Assembly: GCF_002019665.1 (NCBI RefSeq)
Contig: NZ_KV917375.1
Location: 4,105,445-4,169,444, forward strand
DNA: 64,000 bases
Direction of reading: 5' to 3'
Source of the DNA: Sutcliffiella halmapala
GTDB lineage: Bacteria; Bacillota; Bacilli; Bacillales; Bacillaceae_I
Shown piece by piece: positions 8,956-17,071 of this stretch. Within the stretch, counting starts at the first letter, position 1. Each line of letters begins with the position of its first letter. The notes under the pieces are model-generated. The model was not told the DNA's origin. It was given only the letters and a program-made list of their open reading frames with translations, and did not search any database. A program made the position numbers and the translations under genes.

Positions 8956-9915
8956 TTAAATTGCGTATAAATGACAAGCTACCCAGTGATCCTTCGTAAC
9001 TTCTTTCCATTTTGGTGGTGTTTCCTCACACTCCGTTGTAGCCATTGGACATCTTGTGCTAAAAGGACATCCTTTCGGTGGATGCAAAGGACTTGGTGGG
9101 TCCCCCTTTAACATCGTTTTTTCACGTTTCCCTTTTTGATTTGGATGGGTGACAGGAACAGATGAGAGTAAAGCTTGTGTGTAAGGATGTAATGGTTTGG
9201 AGAAAATCGTTTCACTTTCTGCCAACTCCATCAACTTACCTAAATACATCACTCCAATTCGATCGCTTATGTGCTTCACCATTGCAAGGTCATGGGCGAT
9301 AAATAAATAGGTTAACTCCTCTTCCTTTTGTAAATCCTCCAGAAGATTTACCACCTGCGCTTGAATAGAAACATCCAATGCGGAAATAGGTTCATCCGCT
9401 ACAATAAAAGAAGGCTTTACTGCCAATGCTCTAGCAATTCCAATTCTTTGTCGTTGTCCTCCACTAAATTCATGAGGAAATCTTCTTGCATGATCACGAT
9501 GCAAGCCTACCTTTTCTAACAACTCTGCTACTTTTTCGCTTCTTTCTTTTCGAGAAGCTAACCCGTATGCATCCATGCCTTCTGCAATGATATCCTCCAC
9601 CCGCATTCTTGGATTTAATGAAGCATGAGGATCCTGAAAAATCACCTGCATTTTCCGATTAACTTCTCGCTTTTCTTTGTTTGATAACGTTGACACATTC
9701 CTCCCTTCAAAGAAAATTTCTCCCTCGGTTTGCTCGTATAAGCCAACTATCGTACGACCAAGCGTCGATTTACCGCTCCCACTTTCTCCTACTAGTCCAA
9801 GCGTTTCTCCTTTTTTTATCGAAAAACTGATCCCATCCACAGATTTCACACTGGCACCTGAACTATGGGAAAAATATTTCCTAACATCCTTTATTATTAA
9901 AATCTCATCAGACAA
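8956..9915 (-). CDS. oppF: Oligopeptide ABC transporter ATPase OppF/DppF
   Basis: A 319-residue ABC ATPase. Walker A GESGSGKST is at 43-51, the signature HEFSGGQRQRIGIARAL near 150, Walker B SFIVADEPISALD just after. The C-terminal oligopeptide/dipeptide domain has CPFSTRCPMA and further cysteines, as in OppF-type proteins that bind an iron-sulfur cluster. The start is TTG at 9915, eight bases inside the end of oppD, with GGGAGG before it. It forms the ATPase heterodimer with OppD. Confidence 0.9.
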   Translation of the reverse strand: MSDEILIIKDVRKYFSHSSGASVKSVDGISFSIKKGETLGLVGESGSGKSTLGRTIVGLYEQTEGEIFFEGRNVSTLSNKEKREVNRKMQVIFQDPHASLNPRMRVEDIIAEGMDAYGLASRKERSEKVAELLEKVGLHRDHARRFPHEFSGGQRQRIGIARALAVKPSFIVADEPISALDVSIQAQVVNLLEDLQKEEELTYLFIAHDLAMVKHISDRIGVMYLGKLMELAESETIFSKPLHPYTQALLSSVPVTHPNQKGKREKTMLKGDPPSPLHPPKGCPFSTRCPMATTECEETPPKWKEVTKDHWVACHLYAI

Positions 9916-10921
9916 CCTGCTCCCTCCCTTCCCCGATCATTGCCTTTGCTCGCTCATCTAAAAGCCAACAGCTAACTTGATGATTCTCCGAAATTTCCGT
10001 CCTAGCTGGAAGATGCTGTGCACACACTTCCATCGCGTATTTACACCGTTCTGCAAAAGGGCAGCCACTAATCGGATTAAATAAATCAGGCGGTGAACCC
10101 TCAATTGGTGTTAATCGCTCTTGCCTATTTAGCCCGAGGCGAGGAACTGAGTTTAATAGTCCCCATGTATATGGGTGCTTAGGGTTATCAAATATTTCAT
10201 CTACGGTACCGGTTTCCACAATCATCCCTGCGTACATAACAGCAACTCGTTGCGCGGTTTCAGCTACTACACCTAAATCATGCGTAATTAATAGAATGGC
10301 AGTATTTCTTTCCGTCTGTATTTCCCTTAATAAATCTAAAATTTGCGCTTGGATCGTGACATCTAACGCAGTTGTTGGCTCATCAGCAATAATGAGTTCT
10401 GGTCTACATGCTAAAGCAATAGCGATGATAACACGCTGCCTCATTCCTCCACTAAACTCATGAGGATATTGATTATATCGCTGCTCAGCATCTGGAATCC
10501 CAACCAAACGAATCAGCTCTATTGCCCGTTCCTTTACTTCTTTTTTAGATAAATTCTGATGGAACGCAATTCCCTCTTCTATTTGCTTTCCAATAACCAT
10601 CGTAGGATTAAGAGAGGTCATAGGATCTTGAAATACAAAGCCAATCTCTGAGCCTCTTATTTTATAAAGCTCTCTTTTTTCCATTTCAAGCACATTTTTC
10701 CCTTTAAAATGAATCGCTCCATTAAGCTTCGTTCCGTCTTTTCGCGATACCATGCCAATAATCGATTGAGCGGTCACACTTTTCCCACTGCCACTCTCAC
10801 CAACTAAAGCTAAGGTTTCTCCTTTATTCACATGAAAAGTAGCCCCTCTTACCGCTTGAACACTACCGCCATAAACGGGAAAATTCACTTCGAGCTCCTT
10901 CACTTCCAACAATGTCTCCAT
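9908..10921 (-). CDS. oppD: Oligopeptide ABC transporter ATPase OppD/DppD
   Basis: A 337-residue ABC ATPase. Walker A GESGSGKS is at 41-48, signature HEFSGGMRQRVIIAIALA near 160, Walker B LIIADEPTTALDVT next, then the C-terminal oligopeptide domain with CPFAERCKYAMEVC. It pairs with OppF on the cytoplasmic face of the OppBC channel. It overlaps oppF by eight bases. AGGAG before ATG 10921 supports the start. Confidence 0.9.
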   Translation of the reverse strand: METLLEVKELEVNFPVYGGSVQAVRGATFHVNKGETLALVGESGSGKSVTAQSIIGMVSRKDGTKLNGAIHFKGKNVLEMEKRELYKIRGSEIGFVFQDPMTSLNPTMVIGKQIEEGIAFHQNLSKKEVKERAIELIRLVGIPDAEQRYNQYPHEFSGGMRQRVIIAIALACRPELIIADEPTTALDVTIQAQILDLLREIQTERNTAILLITHDLGVVAETAQRVAVMYAGMIVETGTVDEIFDNPKHPYTWGLLNSVPRLGLNRQERLTPIEGSPPDLFNPISGCPFAERCKYAMEVCAQHLPARTEISENHQVSCWLLDERAKAMIGEGREQVV

Positions 10922-10942
10922 ATTCAGCCTTCACTCCTTTCT

Positions 10943-11884
10943 TTATTTTTTCGATCGTGGATCTAACGCATCTTGTAAACCATCTCCTAAAGCATTAAAC
11001 GCAAACATTGTAAGTGAAATCATAAGTGCAGGAAAAAACAACCTCCACCATTGGCCACTTAATATGACACCTAAAGCATCATTCGCCATCGTGCCCCAGC
11101 TCGCAATAGGTGATTGAACTCCTAAACCAAGGAAGCTTAGAAAGGATTCTGCAAAAATTGCCTGTGGGATCGTAAATGTTAACGTCACAATGATGATCCC
11201 CATCGCGTTCGGCAAAAGATGTTTCGTAATAATTTTCACATGAGAGGTCCCCAGCTTTTGCGCAGCTAAGACAAATTCCTGTTGTTTAATTTGTAAAAGC
11301 TGCCCTCTAACAATCCGGGCCATTCCTACCCAACCAGTGATGGACAAGGCAATAATCATGGTTAATATCCCTGGCTTCATGACGATAAGTAGGAGAATAA
11401 CCACTAATAGATAAGGAATTCCATATAAAACCTCTACTAATCTCATAAGCCATCTATCTATCAAGTCACCAAATTTCCCTCTTCCGGCCATGTATCCGGA
11501 AACTCCACCAACTACTACCCCAATTACTAAATCAATCGCAGCTGCTGCAAATCCAATCAATAAGGAAATTCTTGCACCTGACCAGGTTCTTGCCCAAACA
11601 TCTCGCCCAAGATCATCCGTTCCAAACCAGTGTGTACTTGATGGAGCAAGGTTCGCATTTGTTAGGGTTTGTTCATTCGGAGTGAACGGGACAAGTTGCG
11701 GTCCAACGAGTGCCAATCCCATAATAATCATGAGCAGCAATAAACCAACTAACGCTAATTTATTTTTAGTAATTTTAATAATCGATTCTTTCCAAAGCGG
11801 CAAACTCGGCTTCGGCTTTTTGATAAATCTAGTTTGATCTATTGGGCGAAATAGCTCATCAGCAGGAGCAATATTCTTGTCCAT
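10943..11884 (-). CDS. oppC: Oligopeptide ABC transporter permease OppC/DppC
   Basis: A 313-residue inner membrane protein with an N-terminal OppC_N segment (helix about 40-60) and five further helices. The conserved segment HWFGTDDLGRDVWART comes after the first helix, and the ATPase-coupling EAA loop (FVLAAQKLGTSHVKIITKHLLPN) is near residue 205. It starts two bases after the oppB stop codon and is co-transcribed with it. Confidence 0.9.
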   Translation of the reverse strand: MDKNIAPADELFRPIDQTRFIKKPKPSLPLWKESIIKITKNKLALVGLLLLMIIMGLALVGPQLVPFTPNEQTLTNANLAPSSTHWFGTDDLGRDVWARTWSGARISLLIGFAAAAIDLVIGVVVGGVSGYMAGRGKFGDLIDRWLMRLVEVLYGIPYLLVVILLLIVMKPGILTMIIALSITGWVGMARIVRGQLLQIKQQEFVLAAQKLGTSHVKIITKHLLPNAMGIIIVTLTFTIPQAIFAESFLSFLGLGVQSPIASWGTMANDALGVILSGQWWRLFFPALMISLTMFAFNALGDGLQDALDPRSKK

Positions 11885-11886
11885 CC

Positions 11887-12810
11887 TTAATCCTCCCTAC
11901 TTGCTATTTTTATTCGCGGATCGATGAAACGGTAGGACAGATCTATTAAGAACAATGTGATGATGAGAATAATGCTATAAAAAATAGTCGTCCCTAGTAT
12001 CACTGTATAATCGCGGTTAAAGATACTATCCACAAAATATCGACCAATCCCCGGAATCGCAAAGATTTTCTCTATGACAAATGTTCCTGTAATGAGGGAG
12101 GCAAAAAGCGGACCGATGAATGTCATCACTGGAATAAGTCCATTACGTAATCCATGTCTCCAAATCACTTTAAAATCAGGCAATCCTTTTGCCTCCGCAG
12201 TACGAATATAATTCTGATTCAACACTTCAATCATGCTCACTCGAACAAAGCGAGCAATAATAGCTACTGGTCCAACTGCTAAAGCAACTGTAGGGAGAAT
12301 GGTATGTTGCCAAGTTCCCCATGATGCTACCGGTAAAAGCCCCCACTCCACCGCAATATATTTAATAAAAAGTGGCGCAAGTATAAAACTCGGTACAGAA
12401 ATTCCTATTATCGCAATACACATTGAAAAGAAATCCAAAAATCGATTATGGTGTAAAGCCGCGATAATTCCTAAAGCAATGCCAACTACGATAGCAAGAA
12501 TCAAGGATTGCAACCCAAGGATCGCTGATGGAACAAAACCATTCGAGATAATCGTATTCACATCGCGGTTAGACTGTATGGATGGTCCAAAATCGAGTAA
12601 CAATAGATTTTTCATATAGAGTATGTATTGAACTGGTAACGGCTTGTCGAGATTATATTTCTCCCGCATGTTCTGCAATACATCTTCTGGCAGTGCTTTA
12701 GCATCCGTTGAAAATGGATCCCCTGGAATAGAATGCATGATAAGAAACGTTAATGTAACTATAATCCAGAGGGTAACGAGCATGGAAAATACCCTTTTGG
12801 TAAAAAACAT
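11887..12810 (-). CDS. oppB: Oligopeptide ABC transporter permease OppB/DppB
   Basis: A 307-residue membrane protein with six helices. N-terminus VFSMLVTLWIIVTLTFLIMH and the motif GDPF after it are typical for OppB/DppB. The EAA loop lies near residue 200 (YIRTAEAKGLPDFKVIWRHGLRN). It is the first gene of a five-gene minus-strand operon (oppB-oppC-oppD-oppF-oppA); GAGGTGAG six bases before the ATG supports the start. The leader of about 250 bases holds a SAM-I riboswitch, its terminator and a 9-bp inverted repeat. Confidence 0.9.
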   Translation of the reverse strand: MFFTKRVFSMLVTLWIIVTLTFLIMHSIPGDPFSTDAKALPEDVLQNMREKYNLDKPLPVQYILYMKNLLLLDFGPSIQSNRDVNTIISNGFVPSAILGLQSLILAIVVGIALGIIAALHHNRFLDFFSMCIAIIGISVPSFILAPLFIKYIAVEWGLLPVASWGTWQHTILPTVALAVGPVAIIARFVRVSMIEVLNQNYIRTAEAKGLPDFKVIWRHGLRNGLIPVMTFIGPLFASLITGTFVIEKIFAIPGIGRYFVDSIFNRDYTVILGTTIFYSIILIITLFLIDLSYRFIDPRIKIASRED

Positions 12811-12835
12811 ATATTACTCACCTCACTCATTTTAT

Positions 12836-12859
12836 CGAGTAAACTTATTGGTTTACTCG
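12836..12859. promoter_or_regulatory. Inverted repeat in the opp leader
   Basis: Perfect 9-bp arms CGAGTAAAC (12836-12844) and GTTTACTCG (12851-12859) with a 6-base spacer, between the riboswitch terminator and the oppB ribosome binding site. It could be a protein operator or an RNA hairpin; no U-tract follows, so it is not a terminator. Confidence 0.45.
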
Positions 12860-12910
12860 GTTTTATACGTAGTTCATCCCACCAACATCACCATAGACCT
12901 CATTTTAGAC

Positions 12911-12948
12911 AATAAAAAAACTTCTCAACAAAGATAAGTTGAGAAGTT
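12911..12948 (-). terminator. Riboswitch-controlled terminator of the opp operon
   Basis: Minus-strand stem AACTTCTCAAC / GTTGAGAAGTT (12938-12948 with 12919-12929) followed by a run of seven U. The loop contains CUUAUCUUU (12930-12938), complementary to AAAGAUAAG (12966-12974) in the 3' strand of riboswitch P1. The two structures exclude each other, which is the standard S-box antiterminator arrangement. Confidence 0.9.
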
Positions 12949-12965
12949 AGGAACTCGTCACTCAT

Positions 12966-13066
12966 CTTATCTTTCCAAGCATTAGCTTGGTGGAATTGGC
13001 ACAGTGCTATTAAAAGCCTGCTGCCGAGGTATCATAGGGCCAGGTCCCTCCACCTCTCTGGATAAG
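12966..13066 (-). ncRNA. SAM-I (S-box) riboswitch
   Basis: Read on the minus strand: P1 CTTATC (13066-13061) closes with GATAAG (12971-12966). Between them are all conserved S-box blocks: AGAGAGGTGGAGGGA, GGCCC, ATGATACC, GGCAGC, then GTGCCAATTCC and a small P4 hairpin CCAAGC/GCTTGG. Length is about 100 nt, normal for the class. With SAM bound, P1 forms and the downstream terminator stops transcription; without SAM, the P1 3' strand pairs with the terminator loop. It controls oppBCDF-A. A -10-like TATAAT is at 13083-13088 on the minus strand, a few bases before the aptamer. Confidence 0.95.
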
Positions 13067-13263
13067 AAAAATCTATCGTAATATTATAAATGTAGTAGTT
13101 ATAAAAACTATTTCGTAAGCTGAACTATCAAACTACAGTAATGGTAAATCATAACTATAATTCTGTCAAACAAATATTAAAAGAAGTAAAATTTAGAATA
13201 TTGTATACTATTCCGCCGTATTCGACAAACTTCAAAGGATGACAAGGCACCACAAAAGGTACC

Positions 13264-13827
13264 TCACCTATACCGATCTTCTAATTTCTTTATTTTCTTC
13301 AGCCCTGTTAGTACCCATGTTTGGCGTGGAAGATATTTATATAATAAAATTGTGTAGATGGTTGCTACTGTCGCACCAGTCAGCACATCAAGTGGATAGT
13401 GAACTCCTACCCATATTCTTGATATTCCCATCGCACCTGCAATTAAAAGCCAAATGACATTTCTCGGGTTTGCTAACCAAAAAGCTATACAGAAAGAAAA
13501 GAACAAAATTGTATGATCACTCGGAAATGAATTGTTCATCTCTTTCTCTATGAGAGCTTGAACGTTAGGAAGCTCCACAAATGGTTGGAAATTCTGATGG
13601 AATTGACCTAGAAGCCGAGCAGTAAGATAAGCCAAAATAAAGGATAAGCTACCAGCTAACACAACTAAACGAGTATGCTCCGTTTGTTTTACCCAGGCAT
13701 AAAGAAGATAGATTGCTAGGAACACAACCGCATACTTCGTAAAGAAAACTACAACCGGATTTATTGCTGAAAAGGTATGACCCCAAGCATAAATATCATA
13801 AAATAACGTCTCATTCCAATGTTGCAT
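13264..13827 (-). CDS. PAP2 family phosphatase, probable undecaprenyl-diphosphatase
   Basis: About 187 residues with five or six membrane helices. PAP2 motifs: NSFPSDHT (motif 2 with the catalytic His) near residue 105 and SRIWVGVHYPLDV (motif 3) near 143; motif 1 is weaker (RLLGQFHQNFQPF). BcrC-type members recycle undecaprenyl pyrophosphate at the outer membrane face and can give bacitracin resistance; that role is likely but not proven. A GTG at 13839 gives four more residues; the ATG at 13827 has the better-spaced GAGTGGA. Confidence 0.75.
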   Translation of the reverse strand: MQHWNETLFYDIYAWGHTFSAINPVVVFFTKYAVVFLAIYLLYAWVKQTEHTRLVVLAGSLSFILAYLTARLLGQFHQNFQPFVELPNVQALIEKEMNNSFPSDHTILFFSFCIAFWLANPRNVIWLLIAGAMGISRIWVGVHYPLDVLTGATVATIYTILLYKYLPRQTWVLTGLKKIKKLEDRYR

Positions 13828-13950
13828 GAAAAGTTCCACTCTTTCTTATTAATTTACCTATCAGTTCATATACAAAAATCCCAAGATCCCCATTTACAAA
13901 CAACTTCGCAGAGTCTGCGAACCTACATTCTACCATACATCCATCTCATG

Positions 13951-13985
13951 AAATAAGAAAAACAGGGAGTGTAACACACTCCCTG
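13951..13985 (-). terminator. Terminator of the AHSA1-ArsR-YdeI operon
   Basis: 10-bp stem CAGGGAGTGT/ACACTCCCTG (13963-13972, 13976-13985); on the minus strand it is followed by TTTTTCTTATTT. Confidence 0.85.
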
Positions 13986-14031
13986 TCTGTTAGGGGCAGA
14001 GGATTGAAATCACGCCCCTTCTCCCTTTTTC

Positions 14032-14685
14032 TTATTGAAAGTGCTTGTGAGAGCCGTCACAGTTAGGCGGCTTTTGAGAATGTCCACAAGTGCAATCATT
14101 TAATCCCTTTCCATCGAGAATTTTCGGTATACATTTTTCAATCCTCGACACTCGAGTTTTGGATTGCTTGGGTTGAGAAAAATGAAGAATATATGCTCGT
14201 TGGCGGCCCGGGGTCAATGCTTCAAAAGCAGTTTTCAACTCCGGGACTTCAGCGAATATAATGTCAAGCTCTTCCGGAATGCTAAATTCTTTATGCTCTT
14301 TAGGTTTCACTTGCAATCCGGCTTTCTCCACTTCAATAGCTTCATGAATATAAGCCTTCAAGACAGGTTCCATTTCAATGATTTCTTGAACATTGGTGAA
14401 GCGAATCTGGCGCGCCGCCTGTACATTCTCCGTCTGTTGGACTAGAATCCCATTAGCATCCTTTAACAAGGCACCTTTATGAAACAGAAGCGCACAATAT
14501 TCTTTAAATCCATGTATTAAAACGATATTCTTTTTCTCAAATGTGTAGCAAGGATGCATCCACTTAAAATCTTCCGTCAGCTCACAGTCAAGAACGATAC
14601 TTCTCAACTGCTCAAATTCTTCCTTCCAATTCTGAGCTTTACTTAAAAATTCCTCAACCTTAGGATTCAATCTACTATTTGTCAT
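14032..14685 (-). CDS. YdeI-family protein with C-terminal CDGSH motif
   Basis: About 217 residues. Most of the protein matches the YdeI/DUF1801 family (NPKVEEFLSKAQNWKEEF, FKWMHPCYTF, FHKGALLKD) plus the C-terminal OmpD-associated helix (ALTPGRQRAYILHF). The last 20 residues add CTCGHSQKPPNCDGSH, an exact fit to the CDGSH 2Fe-2S pattern C-x-C-x2-S-x3-P-x-C-D-G-S-H. Plain YdeI proteins end near the preceding KGL segment as I recall. The start ATG 14685 is preferred because AAGGAG lies nine bases before it; a frame upstream to 14721 adds 12 residues. It is third in an operon with an AHSA1-type gene and an arsR-type gene. Function is unknown. Confidence 0.75.
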   Translation of the reverse strand: MTNSRLNPKVEEFLSKAQNWKEEFEQLRSIVLDCELTEDFKWMHPCYTFEKKNIVLIHGFKEYCALLFHKGALLKDANGILVQQTENVQAARQIRFTNVQEIIEMEPVLKAYIHEAIEVEKAGLQVKPKEHKEFSIPEELDIIFAEVPELKTAFEALTPGRQRAYILHFSQPKQSKTRVSRIEKCIPKILDGKGLNDCTCGHSQKPPNCDGSHKHFQ

Positions 14686-14731
14686 TAAGGAACACTCCTT
14701 TTCAAAAGAACCTTTGGACATTTAAACAACG

Positions 14732-15109
14732 TCACTTAAAAGGATTACTTTTACCTTCTATTCGTGAACGAGGTACTGCCCCTTCGTTCACTTCATTATC
14801 ATTTTCAACTAAATGTTTAAGAATCGCCAACTTATTATTCCAAAATTGCTCGTAATAAGAAAGCCACTGGCTTACTTCTGTTAACGGTTCTGGGTTCAAT
14901 TGATAGATTTTTTCTCTGCCTACTTTTTTTCCACTGACTAAACTCGCTTCGGAGAGTACAGTGAGATGCTTGGCTATGGCTGTACGACTAATTGGAAATT
15001 GAGCTGTTATTTCTGAGATAGCTAACTCATCGTTGGAAAGCAATCGAAGGATCTCTCTTCTGGTTGGGTCGGCAATGGCTTGAAATACATCATGCTTTAA
15101 TGCTGACAC
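14732..15109 (-). CDS. ArsR family transcriptional regulator
   Basis: A 125-residue winged-helix repressor of the SdpR/ArsR type: FQAIADPTRREILRLLS at residues 9-25 and recognition helix ISRTAIAKHLTVL near 40-52. The metal-binding cysteines of classical ArsR are absent, as usual for the subgroup paired with AHSA1 proteins. It starts with GTG directly after the stop codon of the AHSA1 gene; GAAGGA inside that gene serves as ribosome binding site. It probably controls its own operon. Confidence 0.85.
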   Translation of the reverse strand: MSALKHDVFQAIADPTRREILRLLSNDELAISEITAQFPISRTAIAKHLTVLSEASLVSGKKVGREKIYQLNPEPLTEVSQWLSYYEQFWNNKLAILKHLVENDNEVNEGAVPRSRIEGKSNPFK

Positions 15110-15529
15110 TTATCCTTCAATAACCTTTCGAAGTCCTTCATTAACAATTTTAACCCAACCATGATCCATTCTTTCACGAATAACAGAACTTTTCTCGTTT
15201 GCTTTTGGAAGAACCGCATCTGGAGCTTTCCATCCGCCATGTATAAGGGTAAACTCTGTTTTTTCACCTAAGTCTTTTAATAAAAAAGAAACGACCCAAC
15301 CATCTGTATCCCATGAAAACGAAATTTTATTCGGTTCATCCACTTCTAATACTTTGCATGGAGATGGACCAAATGGAGATTGCACATGAAATTCATGCCC
15401 TACTATCGGTTCAAAATCATTTGGCATGAACCATGCTGCAATACCTTCAGAAGTTGATACTGTATCCCAAACTTTTTGTATAGATGCTTCAAATACGACC
15501 GTTTGCTTTATATCTTGTAAAGTTTCCAT
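15110..15529 (-). CDS. SRPBCC (AHSA1-type) domain protein
   Basis: A 139-residue single-domain protein of the START/SRPBCC fold, AHSA1 branch: [22 protein letters not shown] at the N-terminus, GWKAPDA and the C-terminal helix [17 protein letters not shown]. It is the first gene of an operon with an ArsR-type regulator and a YdeI protein. Such AHSA1-ArsR pairs are common in Bacilli. The ligand is unknown. Confidence 0.8.
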   Translation of the reverse strand: METLQDIKQTVVFEASIQKVWDTVSTSEGIAAWFMPNDFEPIVGHEFHVQSPFGPSPCKVLEVDEPNKISFSWDTDGWVVSFLLKDLGEKTEFTLIHGGWKAPDAVLPKANEKSSVIRERMDHGWVKIVNEGLRKVIEG

Positions 15530-15634
15530 CTTAATTTCTCCTTTATATGTAGATTAAGTAACACCTTTTGGTTTCGTTTTTTGATTATACAACACCATTT
15601 GGTTTTACGTCAAATGTCGACCAACTAATTTTAA

Positions 15635-15667
15635 TGGACGGAGTAACATGACCTGTCCCTCCGTCCA
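15635..15667. repeat. REP-like element, copy 3
   Basis: The most complete copy: 9-bp arms TGGACGGAG (15635-15643) and CTCCGTCCA (15659-15667) are perfectly complementary, with the shared core CCTGTCCCTCC in the second half. Confidence 0.55.
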
Positions 15668-15825
15668 CCTATGGTTATATTAAACATTTTCTAATTACCG
15701 ACATTCCCACGAATCAGTTTCCATATTAATTTGATTTGGAGCATTTTTATCACTAGTAATTTCTTACATCCTTTCGAACACATGACTATAAACTGATCCC
15801 TATAACAAAATAATGTAAAGCACCC

Positions 15826-15887
15826 TTGACATTAATCGGAATGTAAAGTAAGCTTTACTTACAACCGATTGTAAAGCTAGCTTTACA
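15826..15887 (+). promoter_or_regulatory. Promoter and palindromic operators of the first Xre pair
   Basis: A perfect 18-bp palindrome TGTAAAGCTAGCTTTACA (15870-15887) lies 25 bases before the xre start codon. A second, imperfect copy TGTAAAGTAAGCTTTACT (15842-15859) is 28 bases further upstream. TTGACA (15826-15831) with a 17-bp spacer leads to TAAGCT, so the palindromes cover the -10 region and the start point. This is the layout of an autoregulatory operator. Confidence 0.7.
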
Positions 15888-15911
15888 AAAGTGATCGGAG
15901 GTGTGGAAACG

Positions 15912-16118
15912 ATGAGAAATCGAATCAAAGATCTGCGCAAAGCTAGGAAGATGACGCAAGAGGACCTAGCAATACAAGTAGGCGTCTCGAGACAATCAAT
16001 CATTGCCATCGAATCTGGAAAATATAATCCATCACTCGAACTGGCATATAACATTTCGAAGGCATTCGATTGCATAATCGAAGAGGTCTTTTTATTGGAA
16101 GAAAGGGGAGAGGAATAA
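15912..16118 (+). CDS. Xre-type HTH transcriptional regulator
   Basis: A 68-residue protein that is almost only a helix-turn-helix: [20 protein letters not shown], then [20 protein letters not shown] and a short acidic tail. The start ATG 15912 is chosen because GGAGGTG (15897-15903) lies eight bases before it. Its TAA overlaps the ATG of the membrane protein gene (TAATG). Small Xre proteins of this kind usually repress their own operon; the palindromes upstream are the likely sites. Confidence 0.85.
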   Translation: MRNRIKDLRKARKMTQEDLAIQVGVSRQSIIAIESGKYNPSLELAYNISKAFDCIIEEVFLLEERGEE

Positions 16119-16603
16119 TGGGAGGACAACAATTACTTGGATTGTTAGCATTATATGGAGGAGCTGTATTAGGTATTTTAGGCTGGTGGTTTGGACGACG
16201 GATAGTCAAAAAGCAGCGTGGTTTAGATGAACTACATGAACATATTTGGCAAAAGTCTCGATCAATTTCTTGGTTTTTCACCCTTGCTTCTAGCTATGTA
16301 TTATTTTCTTTGGTCATATTCGGAATTGAAATAAGTGCCGCAATGGTTCTGAGCGTCATTTTGACTGTTCATTTGGCGAGCTGGGGTATTACTGGTGTGA
16401 TATTGTCTATCAACATGAATATGACCGAACCTTTAAAACCCTCTAGAGTTAAATTCGGAATTTCCATTGTGGCAGTGTCACTTATTATCTTTACAATCTT
16501 ATCAATTACTACCGGCAACTGGTGGTTTCTGATTGCTAGCATTCCACCAAACACCATTGGGCTAATAAGTGCATTAACTCCTGAAAGAAACGGTGAGGAT
16601 TAA
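16118..16603 (+). CDS. Membrane protein paired with Xre regulator
   Basis: About 161 residues: an N-terminal helix (6-24), a basic segment RRIVKKQRGLDELHEHIW, then four helices (about 48-68, 70-95, 108-130, 133-152). The start overlaps the xre stop codon, with GGGGAGAGGA before it. The same gene order (small Xre regulator, then membrane protein) recurs at 40907-41424 with a different, DUF2178-like partner. The function of such pairs is unknown. Confidence 0.75.
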   Translation: MGGQQLLGLLALYGGAVLGILGWWFGRRIVKKQRGLDELHEHIWQKSRSISWFFTLASSYVLFSLVIFGIEISAAMVLSVILTVHLASWGITGVILSINMNMTEPLKPSRVKFGISIVAVSLIIFTILSITTGNWWFLIASIPPNTIGLISALTPERNGED

Positions 16604-16692
16604 ACTTGGTACTTGATAAAAAAATAGTGTTGATTTTTACTAATGTTGATTGTGGCGGAAGATGTGAAACACCTGTGGGATGTTATTGCTCC

Positions 16693-16727
16693 CCTTTGGA
16701 AACCCTCCTTCATAGGGTTTCCAAAGG
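16693..16727. other. Long perfect hairpin
   Basis: 14-bp arms CCTTTGGAAACCCT (16693-16706) and AGGGTTTCCAAAGG (16714-16727) with a 7-base loop. No U-tract follows, so it is not a standard terminator. The right arm runs into AAAGGAGG (16723-16730), a ribosome-binding-like sequence that the hairpin would hide. Confidence 0.6.
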
Positions 16728-16770
16728 AGGTAGCTAGGAAATCGGTTCCATTTGAAAGGCGGTGATAACC

Positions 16771-16956
16771 ATGGCACACGAAGGGAAAAAGCTTATACCA
16801 GGATTAGGCACTTTAGTTAAGATACAACCCGATGAGGTTAGTTTTCAGATAGAGTACCAAGCTGACTCTACTGCAGCTACACTACCTGAGTTAGTAGCAG
16901 ACTTTAACGAGCTATTAGCTAAACTTCAAGCAGCAGGTATTATGAAAAAGCAATAG
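16771..16956 (+). CDS. Small protein resembling the end of phage head-fibre proteins
   Basis: 61 residues: MAHEGKKLIPGLGTLVKI, a middle part and the helix LPELVADFNELLAKLQAAGIM. The last part resembles from memory the C-terminal repeat of phage head-fibre (Phage_fiber_2) proteins, where a line such as V-x-x-FN-x-LL-x-KL-x-AAGLM is common. ATG 16771 follows AAAGGCGGTG with six bases between; GTG 16762 is an alternative. No other phage gene is near, so this is either a domesticated fragment or a chance match. A weak hairpin CCAGG...CCTGG (16964-16987) follows. Confidence 0.45.
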   Translation: MAHEGKKLIPGLGTLVKIQPDEVSFQIEYQADSTAATLPELVADFNELLAKLQAAGIMKKQ

Positions 16957-16987
16957 TCCATAACCAGGTCAGGGACATAGCCCCTGG

Positions 16988-17071
16988 CTTATTATTCTTG
17001 AATATAACGAACATGCAATAAAATGTTATGAAAAGTATGGTTTTAAGCGGACGCAGGTGCATCTTCCATAG
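16988..17071 (+). pseudogene. Remnant of a GNAT acetyltransferase (C-terminus only)
   Basis: The frame through 17000-17071 reads EYNEHAIKCYEKYGFKRT and ends in TAG after five more residues. This is the acetyl-CoA-binding end of GNAT enzymes (N-x-x-A-I-x-x-YEK-x-GF). Nothing upstream encodes the rest of the domain, so it is a relic. Confidence 0.6.

Noticed and set aside
15912-16603. Toxin-antitoxin system for the Xre/membrane pairs
   Set aside because: The membrane partners are multi-helix proteins of 95-161 residues, unlike small pore or RNase toxins; regulator-sensor pairs are a simpler reading.
16964-16987. REP-like element CCAGGTCAGGGACATAG
   Set aside because: It resembles the GGACAGG family only in part; a small hairpin with CCAGG/CCTGG arms explains it as well.
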